Shown: in pieces, positions 46,175 through 56,500 of the stretch
How positions within the stretch are numbered: the stretch's first letter is position 1
How the letters are laid out: every line of letters begins with the position of its first letter
Source: Lunatibacter salilacus
GTDB taxonomy: Bacteria; Bacteroidota; Bacteroidia; Cytophagales; Cyclobacteriaceae
Assembly (NCBI RefSeq): GCF_009797935.1
Contig: NZ_VOLC01000002.1
Location: 310,001 to 374,000, forward strand
DNA length: 64,000 nucleotides
Reading direction: 5' to 3'
The notes under the pieces: generated by a model
Seen by the model: only the letters and a program-made list of their open reading frames with translations
What the model was told of the DNA's origin: nothing
The model's database searches: none
Made by a program: the position numbers and the translations under genes

Positions 46175-46693
46175 TTAATTGTTGGTAGGGTTGTACTTGA
46201 TCGCTAGCACATTGATCAAAAAGAGGATCAAAATCCCGGGAGCAGCAGTGGTAAGTGATCCCATAAAGAAATTAAAAGGGTCTGTGTCTAAGATAGGAAT
46301 CGCCAATAGAAGTACTGATGAAATTACTTTTGCCCCTATATAAGAAAGCGGAGCGGCTACCCATTTAAGGTTTCCTTTCAGCATTAGATAAGCCAAGAAA
46401 GTAAACAGGATTAATTCTGTAGTCAGAATAGCCATAAAGCCCCAATTTGGATTACCTGTAAGTGTGAAATTTAAAATTGGCGCCAAGGCAGCCACTATGA
46501 TTGCCACAGGAAGTCTATACCACACCAACGCAACAAATGGAATATAAAACATGGGCAATAAGTAGGCCCCAATCGGAATACCGTTGTAAGGTGGGATTAA
46601 ATGTACAATAATGGGGAAAATAATTGCTACCGGAAGCACCCATCCGGTTGTTTTCAAAATCGATCGACGGTCAATATTGGCGATTGTTTGCAT
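46175..46693 (-). CDS. ECF-transporter S-component-like membrane protein
   Basis: A 172-residue protein with about five or six hydrophobic helices and short loops. The segment PIGAYLLPMFYIPFVALVW and then LAPILNFTLTGNPNWGF strongly recalls vitamin S-components of ECF transporters (LPMHIPV and LSPLLSFLLTGMP motifs). No ECF ATPase or T-component is adjacent, so it may use a shared module elsewhere or work alone. It heads an operon with a phosphoribosyltransferase, a TonB receptor and an aldo/keto reductase. A perfect nested hairpin lies 10 bases upstream of its start. I infer uptake of a vitamin or nucleobase-like compound. Confidence 0.7.
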   Translation of the reverse strand: MQTIANIDRRSILKTTGWVLPVAIIFPIIVHLIPPYNGIPIGAYLLPMFYIPFVALVWYRLPVAIIVAALAPILNFTLTGNPNWGFMAILTTELILFTFLAYLMLKGNLKWVAAPLSYIGAKVISSVLLLAIPILDTDPFNFFMGSLTTAAPGILILFLINVLAIKYNPTNN

Positions 46694-46702
46694 GATTTTT
46701 TC

Positions 46703-46741
46703 GGGATTTAATTGAAAGTTTCAATTTAAAAAATAAATCCC
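46703..46741 (-). promoter_or_regulatory. Nested leader hairpin upstream of the S-component operon
   Basis: GGGATTTA (46703-46710) pairs with TAAATCCC (46734-46741), and inside this AATTGAAA pairs with TTTCAATT around a single base. The structure begins 10 bases before the ATG at 46693, so it would sit over or next to the ribosome-binding region. It matches no riboswitch class that I can recognise. Confidence 0.5.
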
Positions 46742-46798
46742 AATCATGCAATTCCGAAGTGATAATTGGCGGAAACTGAAAAAAATTCTACACCAAAA

Positions 46799-46876
46799 CT
46801 AATGTGCAGTGATACCTGCAATTTTCTTCATGAAACCTTCGACACCATCACTATATAAATCCTCAAAAGAAAAAGT
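46799..46876 (-). pseudogene. 25-codon C-terminal gene scar
   Basis: Between the response regulator and the S-component gene the minus strand reads 25 codons after a stop (FSFEDLYSDGVEGFMKKIAG) to a stop at 46799-46801. The composition is protein-like, but the piece is short and has no start of its own. It may be a relic of a deleted gene or chance. Confidence 0.25.
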
Positions 46877-46889
46877 CTATTTTGTAACA

Positions 46890-47297
46890 TCAATTACCAC
46901 TTTCTACTTCTTTTTTAAAAATCTCTTTAATTTTCTTCAAGTCAATTGGCTTAACCAAATAATGATCATCCAAACCAAAATTTTTGGCTTTATCCTTATC
47001 ACATTGGCTAGTAGAGCTGGTAAGAATATATATTATAGGTTTTGAAAGAATATTCAGTTTTTTGAATTCCTTTAAGAAATTCCAGCCATCCCAAATGGGC
47101 ATGTTTAGATCCAGAAAAATAAGGTTGGGTAACTGTTTCCCTTCTTTCAATCGGGATTTTAGCCCCTCATAGGCTTCCTTTCCGTTTCCATAGACGATGA
47201 TTTCTTCGATGGCACCAGTTAGTTGCATGAATTTTTTTGAAAGCAATACGGCTATCGGATCATCCTCAATTAAGCAAACTTGTCTAATATCTTTCAT
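46890..47297 (-). CDS. Single-domain response regulator (CheY-like)
   Basis: A 135-residue stand-alone receiver domain. The acidic pocket is IEDDP at residues 10-14, the phospho-acceptor is Asp63 in FLDLNMPIWDGW, the switch Ser/Thr is in YILTSSTSQ and the Lys in YLVKPIDL. No output domain follows. Such regulators in Bacteroidota relay phosphate in multistep phosphorelays. No kinase lies beside it; the nearest is the hybrid kinase 6 kb away at 53542. The gene stands alone, with 583 bp of non-coding DNA upstream. Confidence 0.93.
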   Translation of the reverse strand: MKDIRQVCLIEDDPIAVLLSKKFMQLTGAIEEIIVYGNGKEAYEGLKSRLKEGKQLPNLIFLDLNMPIWDGWNFLKEFKKLNILSKPIIYILTSSTSQCDKDKAKNFGLDDHYLVKPIDLKKIKEIFKKEVESGN

Positions 47298-47880
47298 CTG
47301 TATTACCTATTTATCCACCAAACAATCAATTCGATATCCCCTATATCGAACAAATTACCGACCTCAGCTTAAATACAAAAAACAAATGCGTATCATCTTA
47401 TTTGTTTGCTTTAAGATCTTCATTTACTGCAAATAACTATATATCGGAGATTGATCAACCGGATCGGGAGCACCCAAAATGCTATTGGTTTTCCCCCTAC
47501 ACCCATTGAATCTTGCTGCAAATTACAGCTAGTTTTAAATCATATCCAAGTACTAAGGAGACAGAAAAATGAATTCCATAAGGTGGGCCAAAGTTAATTT
47601 GATCGACTCCCCATTCATTTATCGATTTAACTTCTTATTTCCTATACATTTTTAAATTTTCGCTTTTTAAAGAAATAAATGTACACTCAAAACAGCACCT
47701 TTTAGTCTGATTAATATACGATAATATTGAAAAGCAGGATGAACTTTACTTGAAAAGTCCAAGAATTAACTTTGAAAGTATCTAAAGCCTCAAAAAAGTT
47801 ATCCGTAGAAGGATTGAAAAATACAAAAGTAGCTTCTATCTTTAGCCGCATGTTGTACTAGATTAGAACAATCAACCCTT
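47298..47880. other. Divergent intergenic region
   Basis: This 583-bp region lies between the response regulator and the Gfo/Idh/MocA gene. An open but start-less plus-strand frame runs to a stop at 47507, with odd composition; it is not called. The right half is AT-rich and contains the -7-like element at 47767. No repeat or RNA gene is evident. Confidence 0.45.
47767..47774 (+). promoter_or_regulatory. TAACTTTG, candidate -7 element for the Gfo/Idh/MocA gene
   Basis: An exact match to the Bacteroidota -7 consensus TANNTTTG, 106 bases before the start at 47881. The -33 region is weak (CTTT at a spacing of 19), so support is limited. Confidence 0.25.
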
Positions 47881-49026
47881 ATGAAAAAAATTAAAGTTGC
47901 TGTAGTCGGCACGGGATTTATTGGTCCTGCCCACATTGAAGCACTCCGTAGAATTCCTAACGTGGAGGTAACCGCGCTTGTAGAAGTAACACAAGAGCTT
48001 GCCGACCAAAAAGCGGAACTTTTGGGTATCCCAAAGGCCATGCTTTTTGAGGATATGCTGAAAGATTCAAGCATACATTCCGTCCACATCTGTACGCCGA
48101 ATTTTTTGCATTTCAAGCAATCCAAAGCTGTACTGGAAGCAGGAAAGCATGTCATTTGTGAAAAACCGCTAGCCACCAAACTGGACGAGGCGGAAGAATT
48201 GGTGGCATTGGCAAAAGAAAAAGGCTTGGTAAATGCCGTCCATTTCAACTTAAGGTATTATCCGATGGTGAGGCAGATGAAAACCATGCGGGAGTCTGGC
48301 GAACTTGGAGATATCTACTCGATAATGGGCTCATACCTTCAGGATTGGCTTTTCCTCCAGACCGACTACAACTGGCGGTTGGAGCCGGATAAATCCGGTG
48401 ATTCCAGGGCAATAGCAGATATAGGCTCCCACTTGCTGGACTTGACAGAATATGTCACGGGTTTGAAAATTACAGCTGTCATGGCGGATTTCTCTACCGT
48501 TCATAAAACACGTTTAAAACCGCTGAAAGCAATAGAAACCTATTCCGGTAAAATGCTACAGCCTTCGGACTATCAGGAAGTGCCTATTAATACCGAAGAC
48601 CATGCGTCAGTCTTGCTGAAGTTTGATAATGGCAATAAAGGCTCCGTAACTGTGAGTCAAGTGAATGCCGGGCGTAAAAACCGACTAAACATCGAAATTG
48701 CCGGCTCAAAAGCAAATTTTGAATGGTGCTCTGAAAAACCCAATGAATTATGGATAGGGAAAAGAGAAACTGCCAATCAACACCTGATGAAGGATCCCTC
48801 CTTATTTTCAACTGAGGCAGCAAAGCTAATCAGTTTTCCCGGAGGACATAACGAAGGTTTCCCAGACACCTCCAAACAAATGTTTAAAGAAGTTTATACC
48901 GCAATAGATTCAGGAAAACAACCTGATAACCCCAGTTACCCCACTTTTGAAGATGGATACCGTGAACTTTTGATTTGTGAGCGGATAATCGAGAGTCACA
49001 AAAAGCAAGCCTGGGTTACTATATAA
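47881..49026 (+). CDS. Gfo/Idh/MocA family oxidoreductase
   Basis: A 381-residue cytoplasmic NAD(P)-dependent oxidoreductase. The Rossmann fold begins at once with VAVVGTGFIGPAHIEAL, and the family motif CEKPLATKLDEAEEL is present near residue 95. The C-terminal beta-sheet domain contains AIADIGSHLLDL, with the His expected at the active site, and IEIAGSKANFEW. There is no signal peptide, unlike many Bacteroidota paralogs, so it acts on an imported sugar or polyol in the cytoplasm. The last part (FPDTSKQMFKEVYTAI, YPTFEDGYRELLICERI) matches members near inositol and sugar catabolism. It stands alone ahead of the DUF2911 lipoprotein. Confidence 0.92.
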   Translation: MKKIKVAVVGTGFIGPAHIEALRRIPNVEVTALVEVTQELADQKAELLGIPKAMLFEDMLKDSSIHSVHICTPNFLHFKQSKAVLEAGKHVICEKPLATKLDEAEELVALAKEKGLVNAVHFNLRYYPMVRQMKTMRESGELGDIYSIMGSYLQDWLFLQTDYNWRLEPDKSGDSRAIADIGSHLLDLTEYVTGLKITAVMADFSTVHKTRLKPLKAIETYSGKMLQPSDYQEVPINTEDHASVLLKFDNGNKGSVTVSQVNAGRKNRLNIEIAGSKANFEWCSEKPNELWIGKRETANQHLMKDPSLFSTEAAKLISFPGGHNEGFPDTSKQMFKEVYTAIDSGKQPDNPSYPTFEDGYRELLICERIIESHKKQAWVTI

Positions 49027-49086
49027 TTTGCAGGTCGAAACAATTAGCATTACGCTACGTTAATTCATCCATAAACTTAAAAAAAG

Positions 49087-49596
49087 ATGAAAAATAGTTA
49101 TTTAAAGAAGGCGGGTATTTCCAGCTTGTTGGTGTTTACGGTGATATTTATGTCCTATTGCCAAGAAAAACCCAGTCCGCCAATGACGGCTGAGGGTTCG
49201 ATTAACGGAGCGGACATTACAGTGAATTACAGCAGTCCCGCGGTTAAAGGAAGAACCATCTTTGGTGACCTAATTCCGTTAGGGAAAGTATGGAGAGCAG
49301 GAGCCAATGAGGCGACGATTTTCGCAACTTCCAAGGATATCAAAGTGGAAGGAAAGTCTCTCCCTGCTGGGAAATACAGTATATTTGTTATTCCCGGTGA
49401 ATCTATGAGTACCTTTATCTTCAACAAGCAAACCGGACAGTGGGGAACGCAATATGACGAATCTCAAGATGCAATCCGAGTAGCAGTGCCTTCTGGTCAA
49501 ACTTCTACATTGACAGAAAGGCTGACCTACGATGTGTTGTCGGACGGTTTGGAACTCAAATGGGAATATGGCAGAGCCAAAGTAAAAATTGAATAA
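49087..49596 (+). CDS. DUF2911 lipoprotein
   Basis: A 169-residue protein with a lipoprotein signal ending FMSYC at residue 25. The mature domain follows DUF2911: INGADITVNYSSPAVKGR, FGDLIPLGKVWRAGANEAT, SLPAGKYSIFVIPGE and the C-terminal LELKWEYGRAKVKIE. The family forms a small periplasmic beta-sandwich of unknown role. It follows the oxidoreductase by 60 bp and is followed by an intrinsic terminator at 49618, so the two plus-strand genes could share a transcript that ends there. Confidence 0.9.
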   Translation: MKNSYLKKAGISSLLVFTVIFMSYCQEKPSPPMTAEGSINGADITVNYSSPAVKGRTIFGDLIPLGKVWRAGANEATIFATSKDIKVEGKSLPAGKYSIFVIPGESMSTFIFNKQTGQWGTQYDESQDAIRVAVPSGQTSTLTERLTYDVLSDGLELKWEYGRAKVKIE

Positions 49597-49617
49597 ATAA
49601 AATTTTAAGTAATTTTG

Positions 49618-49648
49618 AAGCCGGATAGGAAACTTTCCGGCTTTTTTT
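49618..49648 (+). terminator. Intrinsic terminator after the DUF2911 gene
   Basis: AAGCCGGA pairs with TCCGGCTT around a loop of about 9 bases and is followed by a run of seven T. It lies 21 bases past the DUF2911 stop and ends about 25 bases before the hrpB start. Confidence 0.8.
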
Positions 49649-49674
49649 GTTTTTAGAAAAAACTGCTTCCATCT

Positions 49675-52149
49675 ATGCTTCCTAATTTTCCTTTACTCCC
49701 TATTCAAGAAGTAATACCCGAAGTAAAAAATCTGCTGGGGGAACAGGAAACGCTCATCCTGCATGCCCCTCCCGGCGCGGGTAAAAGTACCCTTCTACCC
49801 TTGCAATTGATGGATGAGCCTTGGCTGGAAAATAAAAAAATCCTGATGCTGGAACCACGGAGGCTTGCAGCGAGCAGTATTGCGCACCGAATGGCTGATT
49901 TACTGGGTGAACAGGTCGGAGAACGGGTAGGATACCGCATTCGCTTCGATACCAGAATTTCAACTAAAACGAAAATTGAAGTTATCACCGAAGGTATTCT
50001 GACTCGGTTGATTCAGCGGGACAATGCATTGGAGGATATCGGGCTGGTTATTTTTGATGAATTTCATGAGCGAAGCATCCATGCTGATCTTGGATTAGCA
50101 CTATGTAGGGAAATACAACAAATATTGCGGCCGGAACTGCGCATCTTATTGATGTCCGCCACTATGGAGACAGAAGCTTTGTCAAGTTTGCTTTCTGCGC
50201 CTGTAATATCCAGCCTTGGAAAACAATACCCGGTAAAGGTCATTTACACCGGAGAGAGTGATCCGTACTTAATTCCCGAGATCTGCAGTCAGGCAACCTC
50301 AAAAGCTTTACAAGAAACTCAGGGAGACCTTTTGGTATTTCTGCCAGGTCAGGGAGAAATTAAGAAGACGGCTGAATCTCTTAAAAGAAAACACCCGGAA
50401 GTCGTTGTTAACCAGTTATACGGGCAACTGCCACATGCCCAACAACAAGCTGCACTGCTCCCCGATTCTAGCGGTAAACGGAAAATAGTACTCGCTACTT
50501 CGATTGCAGAAACGAGCCTTACTATTGAGGGAATTCAGGTAGTAATCGACTCCGGCTTCACGCGCAGTTCCAGATTTGACCCAAAAAGCGGACTTTCCCG
50601 CCTGACAACACTTCCTATTACCAAAGATGCCGCAGACCAGCGTGCAGGAAGGGCCGGACGACTAATGCCGGGAACCTGTTACCGACTGTGGTCATCAGCT
50701 ACTCACTATAATTTACTTCCATTCCGCACACCTGAGATTCTGGAAACGGATCTGACACCATTAGTATTGGAGCTGACGAAATGGGGAACAAACGATATCC
50801 AATCACTCACATGGCTTACTCCCCCACCTATGCGCTCAATCCAACAAGCATTGGAGACGCTGGTGGATATCGGGGCGATTGATGACGGAAAAATCACAGC
50901 GCATGGAGAGGCTATCTACGAACTTCCCTGCCATCCAAGAATCGCACATATGTTGTTAAAAGGCAAGGAATTGCTTACCCCCGCACTTGCAACAGATTTG
51001 GCCGCTATTTTAGAAGAGAAAGACCCTTTGGATCATTCGCCGAGTTTGGATGTTTCCCTCAGGGTGGAGTTTTTAAGGCGGCACAGAAGGGATAAAATGA
51101 ATAGACGGGCTGTAGAAAAAATCGAAAAAGTTGCACAAGTATACCGAAAACTACTTCAAATTTCAGCAGAAAATGATCCAGTAGACCCCTATGCCGTAGG
51201 GTTGTTACTCGCCTATGCCTATCCTGAACGCATAGCCTCAAGCAGACCGGGGAATAAATTCCAACTTGCAAATGGCAAACTGGCAGCCATGGACTACAAA
51301 GATGACCTGGCCCATCAACCCTGGTTGGCTATTGCACATATGGATGCACGAGAAAAACTAGGTAAGATCTTTTCGGCGGCCCCATTAAATCCAAAAGACT
51401 TGAAGCCTATGATCAAGCGAAGGGATAAAATCAGCTGGGAGACAAAACAGGGAGGACTGATTATGCAGGAAGAATGGAGAATTGGCCAGATTATCCTTCA
51501 ACGAACACCGCTAAAAGCTCCCAATAAATCAACCCAGCTAGCCGTCGTACTCCAAGCGATTAAAAACGAGGGACAACATTTGCTCAACTTCAACAGCGAA
51601 GTGATAAACTGGCAAAACCGAGTGAACTGTCTGCGACAATGGAACCCGGAGCAGGGTTGGCCAGACGTAACCACAAAAACGCTACTTCATACCTGCGAGG
51701 ATTGGCTTATTCTGTACCTCGACCGGGTTAAAAGTGTTGAGGAATTGAAAAAAATCAATTTGATTGACGTTTTAGAAAACAGCCTGCCCTATGATTTGGG
51801 TCAGTTATTGCCGCAGTTGGCTCCGGAAAACCTAGAAGTTCCCAGCGGATCAAAAATCGGTATTCAATATCAAGAGGTTGGACCTCCAATACTTGCAGCC
51901 AGGCTACAGGAGCTCTTTGGACTCATGGAAACTCCTTCGGTCAATGTCGGGAAAATGCCCTTATTGATCCATTTACTCTCTCCCGGATTTAAGCCCGTCC
52001 AGGTAACCACCGACTTAAAAAGCTTTTGGAACAACGCCTATCACGAGGTGAAAAAAGAAATGAAACGCCGCTATCCCAAACACTATTGGCCGGAGGACCC
52101 TCTTATTGCAGAAGCTGTTCGGGGGGTGAAGCGAAAAGCAAATTCCTAA
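49675..52149 (+). CDS. hrpB: ATP-dependent helicase HrpB
   Basis: An 824-residue DEAH-box helicase. Walker A is APPGAGKSTLLP at residues 31-42; motif Ia LEPRRLAA, the DEFHERS motif (II) near residue 127, SATMET (III), TSIAETSLTI (V) and DQRAGRAGR (VI) are all in order. The long C-terminal part matches HrpB (LLAYAYPERIAS, PKHYWPEDPLIAEA at the end). Its length is close to the Escherichia coli enzyme. HrpB is a dispensable helicase with an unclear RNA-related role in most bacteria. It ends 6 bp from the convergent glycosyltransferase gene. Confidence 0.95.
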   Translation: MLPNFPLLPIQEVIPEVKNLLGEQETLILHAPPGAGKSTLLPLQLMDEPWLENKKILMLEPRRLAASSIAHRMADLLGEQVGERVGYRIRFDTRISTKTKIEVITEGILTRLIQRDNALEDIGLVIFDEFHERSIHADLGLALCREIQQILRPELRILLMSATMETEALSSLLSAPVISSLGKQYPVKVIYTGESDPYLIPEICSQATSKALQETQGDLLVFLPGQGEIKKTAESLKRKHPEVVVNQLYGQLPHAQQQAALLPDSSGKRKIVLATSIAETSLTIEGIQVVIDSGFTRSSRFDPKSGLSRLTTLPITKDAADQRAGRAGRLMPGTCYRLWSSATHYNLLPFRTPEILETDLTPLVLELTKWGTNDIQSLTWLTPPPMRSIQQALETLVDIGAIDDGKITAHGEAIYELPCHPRIAHMLLKGKELLTPALATDLAAILEEKDPLDHSPSLDVSLRVEFLRRHRRDKMNRRAVEKIEKVAQVYRKLLQISAENDPVDPYAVGLLLAYAYPERIASSRPGNKFQLANGKLAAMDYKDDLAHQPWLAIAHMDAREKLGKIFSAAPLNPKDLKPMIKRRDKISWETKQGGLIMQEEWRIGQIILQRTPLKAPNKSTQLAVVLQAIKNEGQHLLNFNSEVINWQNRVNCLRQWNPEQGWPDVTTKTLLHTCEDWLILYLDRVKSVEELKKINLIDVLENSLPYDLGQLLPQLAPENLEVPSGSKIGIQYQEVGPPILAARLQELFGLMETPSVNVGKMPLLIHLLSPGFKPVQVTTDLKSFWNNAYHEVKKEMKRRYPKHYWPEDPLIAEAVRGVKRKANS

Positions 52150-52155
52150 GTTGCT

Positions 52156-53337
52156 TTAAGTGGTCATTGCTTTTCTTTTTGCTTTTTCCCAAGTGCCCTT
52201 CTGTCCCCCTTTCAGAAAACGGAAAAGCCCTGCAATTACAGCATAATTCATCACGCAGAAATAATAGGGTACAAAAAGTATTTTTAACCGAATTTGTCTG
52301 TTTTCAAGAAAATATCCCACTGCCGCAGCCAAATAAAAGGTGATCTGAGCGATCAAAGTCAAAGGATAGACCCAACCCGAATCTAGGAGAAAAAAATTGA
52401 GTATAAAAATCAAAATGAGTATAAAAGGGGTAACGGTCCACCTTAGAACCCGATGGGAGAGGTATTGGAAAAACAATAGGGGTTGATTGATAGGAGAAAT
52501 TTTACCCCAGAGTCTTTTCATAGACTGCCAACCTCCTGCACTGATACGGATTTTTCTTTTTAGTTCTTCTGCTACTGAAGCTGAGCCTGACTCCAAGGCA
52601 TACGCTTCCGGTTCATATACAATTTTGAATCCCTTTGAGGCTATCAGCATGGACTGCATAAAATCGTCCAGAATGGTATCCTCCGGGAGGTCTTCGTAGA
52701 GCGAGGTACGGAATGCCACCAACTCCCCAGCTGCACCTACCGCACTATACAATTGGGAATCAAGCTTTTTTAAAAAAGATTCATATTTCCAATAAATCCC
52801 TTCCCCTGCTGCGCTTGCGGTGTCCTTTTCATCGCTTAGAACCCGTTTCTCCCCAGAAACACACCCAACGTCTTCCTTTTCGAAGTGTCGGACTATATTT
52901 TTCACCGCTTCTTTATTCAAAAGCGTATTGGCATCTGAAAATATGACTATCGGTGTACTAACCCACTTCATAGCACGGTTTTCTGCAGCGGTCTTTCCTC
53001 CCCTTCTTTCTTCATGCAATAGCGTTACGTCAGGAAATTCCGCCAACACTTCTCTGAAGTTATCTGTCGAACCATCGGTAATAAAACAGAGTCGAAGTTT
53101 TTGTTTTTCGTAATCCAAGGTCAATGAATTCATCACTTTTTCACGGATGATATCCGATTCATTATAGCAAGGTATCACCAAACTAACATCCGGTTTGTAA
53201 TCAGAGATGATGGCTGGCATTGAGGATATGAACGAGAGCTTTAATTTCACCAAAAAATACAGCACAAACCCATAACCCAAAAACGCATAAAAAACGATGA
53301 AAAGGCCAACCCAAAATAATATTTCCTGCAAAATCAT
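52156..53337 (-). CDS. Membrane glycosyltransferase family 2
   Basis: A 393-residue processive-type GT2. An N-terminal membrane helix (residues 5-30) is followed by the catalytic domain VSLVIPCYNESDIIREKV, VIFSDANTLLN (first Asp motif), TILDDFMQSMLIAS and the RKIRISAGGWQSM acceptor motif. At least three membrane helices follow (TPFILILIFILNFFLL, ITFYLAAAVGYFL, FCVMNYAVIAGLF). It resembles polysaccharide synthases and beta-glycan transferases. It stands alone, convergent with hrpB and divergent from the hybrid kinase, 6 kb from the exopolysaccharide genes at 58.4-64 kb. Its product is unknown. Confidence 0.9.
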   Translation of the reverse strand: MILQEILFWVGLFIVFYAFLGYGFVLYFLVKLKLSFISSMPAIISDYKPDVSLVIPCYNESDIIREKVMNSLTLDYEKQKLRLCFITDGSTDNFREVLAEFPDVTLLHEERRGGKTAAENRAMKWVSTPIVIFSDANTLLNKEAVKNIVRHFEKEDVGCVSGEKRVLSDEKDTASAAGEGIYWKYESFLKKLDSQLYSAVGAAGELVAFRTSLYEDLPEDTILDDFMQSMLIASKGFKIVYEPEAYALESGSASVAEELKRKIRISAGGWQSMKRLWGKISPINQPLLFFQYLSHRVLRWTVTPFILILIFILNFFLLDSGWVYPLTLIAQITFYLAAAVGYFLENRQIRLKILFVPYYFCVMNYAVIAGLFRFLKGGQKGTWEKAKRKAMTT

Positions 53338-53541
53338 TTTCTTCGAATATTAAAAGTAAATTTATAGTAATAAGGGAATGTAAATTAATTTTGTAAAGAT
53401 AAAATAAGGTTTCAAAAATTCACCACCTTGAATTCTTATTTTAAAAATCTTAAATTGACGCAGTAAATAAATGAATTTTCTTTTATTTTTATTGCTCTTG
53501 TTATTTAAAAAAAACCTTGTTTTGGCTATAAATTTTGACCG

Positions 53542-56500
53542 ATGAATGATTCTATTAAAAGGGAGGATGGGAAAAAAGCAGAAAATTTGCCGACTAAATT
53601 TTATTTGGGAAAAAATATCAAAAATGATTTTCTTGACCAAATTATACAAATTGCCTGCATTTCTGTAAACCGACCTGTAGGATTTATCGGTTTTTTTGAA
53701 AATAAGAGCTTATGGATAAAGTCTGCTTATGGCTTGGTCCCAGACCAAATTTCCTTTAGCGATTGCTTTTCAGCTTTTTTAAACTCACTGAATCAAAATA
53801 CAGAATCTATTCATTTTCAGGATGACAGTGAAAATCCCTGTCACTTTCTTTCCAAAGAACCTTGGAATCTCCAAGCGATAAGCCTAACTCCTATATTAAC
53901 GCATGAAGGACACAAGATGGGGATTTTGGCAGTTATGGGTACCGAGAGAGAGATGCTTCTTTCCCATCAACTAAACACCCTCAATCTTTTGGCGGAACAG
54001 ATATTTACTACGGTGTTGGAAAGTACAGTAAGGTTTGAGGAAAAATTTTTGGGAAAAGCACTCGAGTTGTCCCAGGATCTGATCTGTGTTATGCGGTTTG
54101 ACGGTAAATTTATCAAGGTAAACTCAAGCTTTAAAAACCTGTTGGGTTACACGGAGGATGAATTATCGAACACCGCAATGGCATCATTTATTCATCCTGA
54201 AGACATTGAGATTACGGAGACGGAAATAAATAATTTGATACAGGGGAAACAGACTTCCTACTTTCAACATCGGATCAAAAGTAAGAATGGTTCGTATAAG
54301 GCTTTTTCTTGGACCGCAACGGCAGACCAACGAAGTAAATTGATATTCGCTATTGGAAGAGATATTTCGGAGGAAAAAGAAAAGGAATATCAACTCGTCA
54401 TAAGCGAAAACAAATTCCGCTCATTTTTTGAAAACAGTCAGGGACTGATGTTAACCCATGATTTGAATGGGCGGTTTTTAAGTTTCAATCACTATGGCGC
54501 AAGGCTTTTGGGCTATACAACAGGTGAAATTCTAGAAAAAAAACTATGGGACATTATTCCTGTCAAATATCATCCTGAAATAAATAATTACTTTGAAGAA
54601 ATAAAAAATACCGGAACGGCGAAAGGGTTGATGACCACTAAATTAACCAATGGAAGATATAAGGTGTGGTTGTATAGTAATATCCTTGAAAAAGACAGTG
54701 AGGGTAATGAATATGTTATAGGGAATTCAGTAGATGTAACTGAGCGATTACGTCTCGAAAGGTCCATACAAGATGCCAAGGAGCTGCTTAACCAAACCCA
54801 TATGATGGCACGCATTGGGGGGTGGAAACTGGATATGAGCAATAAAGAACTTACTTGGACAGAAATCACCAAAAATATCCATTGTTTACCTGACCATTAC
54901 ACACCCACCTTAGATGAATCCATTCTGTTTTATAAAGAAGGGTATTACAGGGATAAAATGAATGAACTGGTTCAGTTATGCATAGAATACGGGAAACCAT
55001 GGGATGAAAAACTAAAGCTTATCACTGCCGAGGGAAAGGAAATATGGGTTAGAACAATTGGCGATGCCAATGTGGAGGAAGGTGTGGTCACCTACTTATA
55101 TGGTACCATACAAGACATTGACGAGCAGGTGCACAATGATGAAAAACTGAAGCAGAAAGAGCAGATGCTTCAATCCATTTCTACCGCTACGGACGAATTG
55201 CTTTCAAATGACAATCTATATGAGGCTGTCTCCAATTCATTGGAAATTATAGGAAAATCCGTAAATGTAGATCGTGTCTATTTCTTTGAGAATTCCTTTG
55301 ACGAGGAAGGAAACCGTCAAACCTCTCAACGTTTTGAATGGAGTTCGGAAGAAGCGGAGCCGCAAATCAACAATCCCGACCTTCAAAATATTCCGATGGA
55401 AATTTTTGGTGATTTTGCCAAACCAATGATTAATGGTATGCCCTTCATAGCCATCATAAAAGACCTGCCTGAGGAAAATCCCACCAGACAATTTTTGGAA
55501 AACCAGGGGATCAAATCTATACTTACTATCCCCATATTTGACGACGACCAATTCTGGGGATTCACTGGGTTTGATGAATGCAAATTTGACCGGGTATGGT
55601 CTGACGCAGAGGTGTCCTTGCTAAAAAGTTTTGTCAATAGCATTGGAAATGCCGTTGACAGAAAAAAATTGGAGCAGCGACTCACAAAATCCAAAGAGAA
55701 GGCTGAAAAAGCCAGTTTGGCAAAGTCTGAATTTCTCGCAAATATGAGTCACGAAATTCGTACTCCACTAAATGGCATCATAGGTTTTACCGACTTGCTG
55801 ATCAAAACGGAACTGAATGACTCCCAGCTTCAGTACATCAACATTGTCAACCAATCCGCAAATACGCTTTTAAACATAATCAACGACATTTTAGATTTCT
55901 CCAAAATTGAAGCTGGAAAGTTGGAACTTGACATTAACCGGGCTGATATCTATGACTTGGCCGGACAGGCCACTGACGTGGTTTCATATCAAGCCCAGAA
56001 AAAGGGGATTGAAATGCTACTTAACTTGGCCCCTGATCTTCCAAGATATATTTTCATAGACGATATCCGGCTCAAGCAAATTATCATAAACCTTCTTGGG
56101 AATGCGGTGAAGTTTACGAACGAAGGGGAAATAGAACTAAAAATCACCATTTCGGAAAAAATAAATGCCCACAAATCCAAATTCATGTTTGAAGTGCGGG
56201 ATACAGGCATTGGTATATCTCCAGATACCCAAGTGAAGATTTTTGACGCCTTTTCCCAAGAAGACGGTTCCACAACAAAAAAATATGGCGGAACAGGCCT
56301 TGGACTAACCATTTCAAACAAATTGTTGCATATGATGGGCAGTGAACTGAAGTTGGATAGTACGTTAAATAAAGGCAGCACTTTTTCCTTTGAGATCGAA
56401 CTAAAAACAGAGCAGGGTGAGGAGATAAACTGGATGGATCTATCCTATATCAAAAGGGCACTGGTGGTGGATGACAATGCCAATAACCGACTGATTCTGA

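Noticed and set aside
46694-46800. Cobalamin or purine riboswitch before the S-component operon
   Set aside because: No B12-box or purine-riboswitch core could be found; only the nested hairpin is present.
47289-47509. Start-less open plus-strand frame of about 70 codons
   Set aside because: No start codon, odd composition and partial overlap with the response regulator start; likely chance.
47799-48248. 149-codon minus-strand open frame
   Set aside because: It overlaps the start of the Gfo/Idh/MocA gene, which has clear motifs, and is Ser/Phe-rich as antisense frames often are.
53500-53541. TATAAATTTTG as a promoter for the hybrid kinase
   Set aside because: Spacing within the element does not fit TANNTTTG and it lies only a few bases before the start codon.
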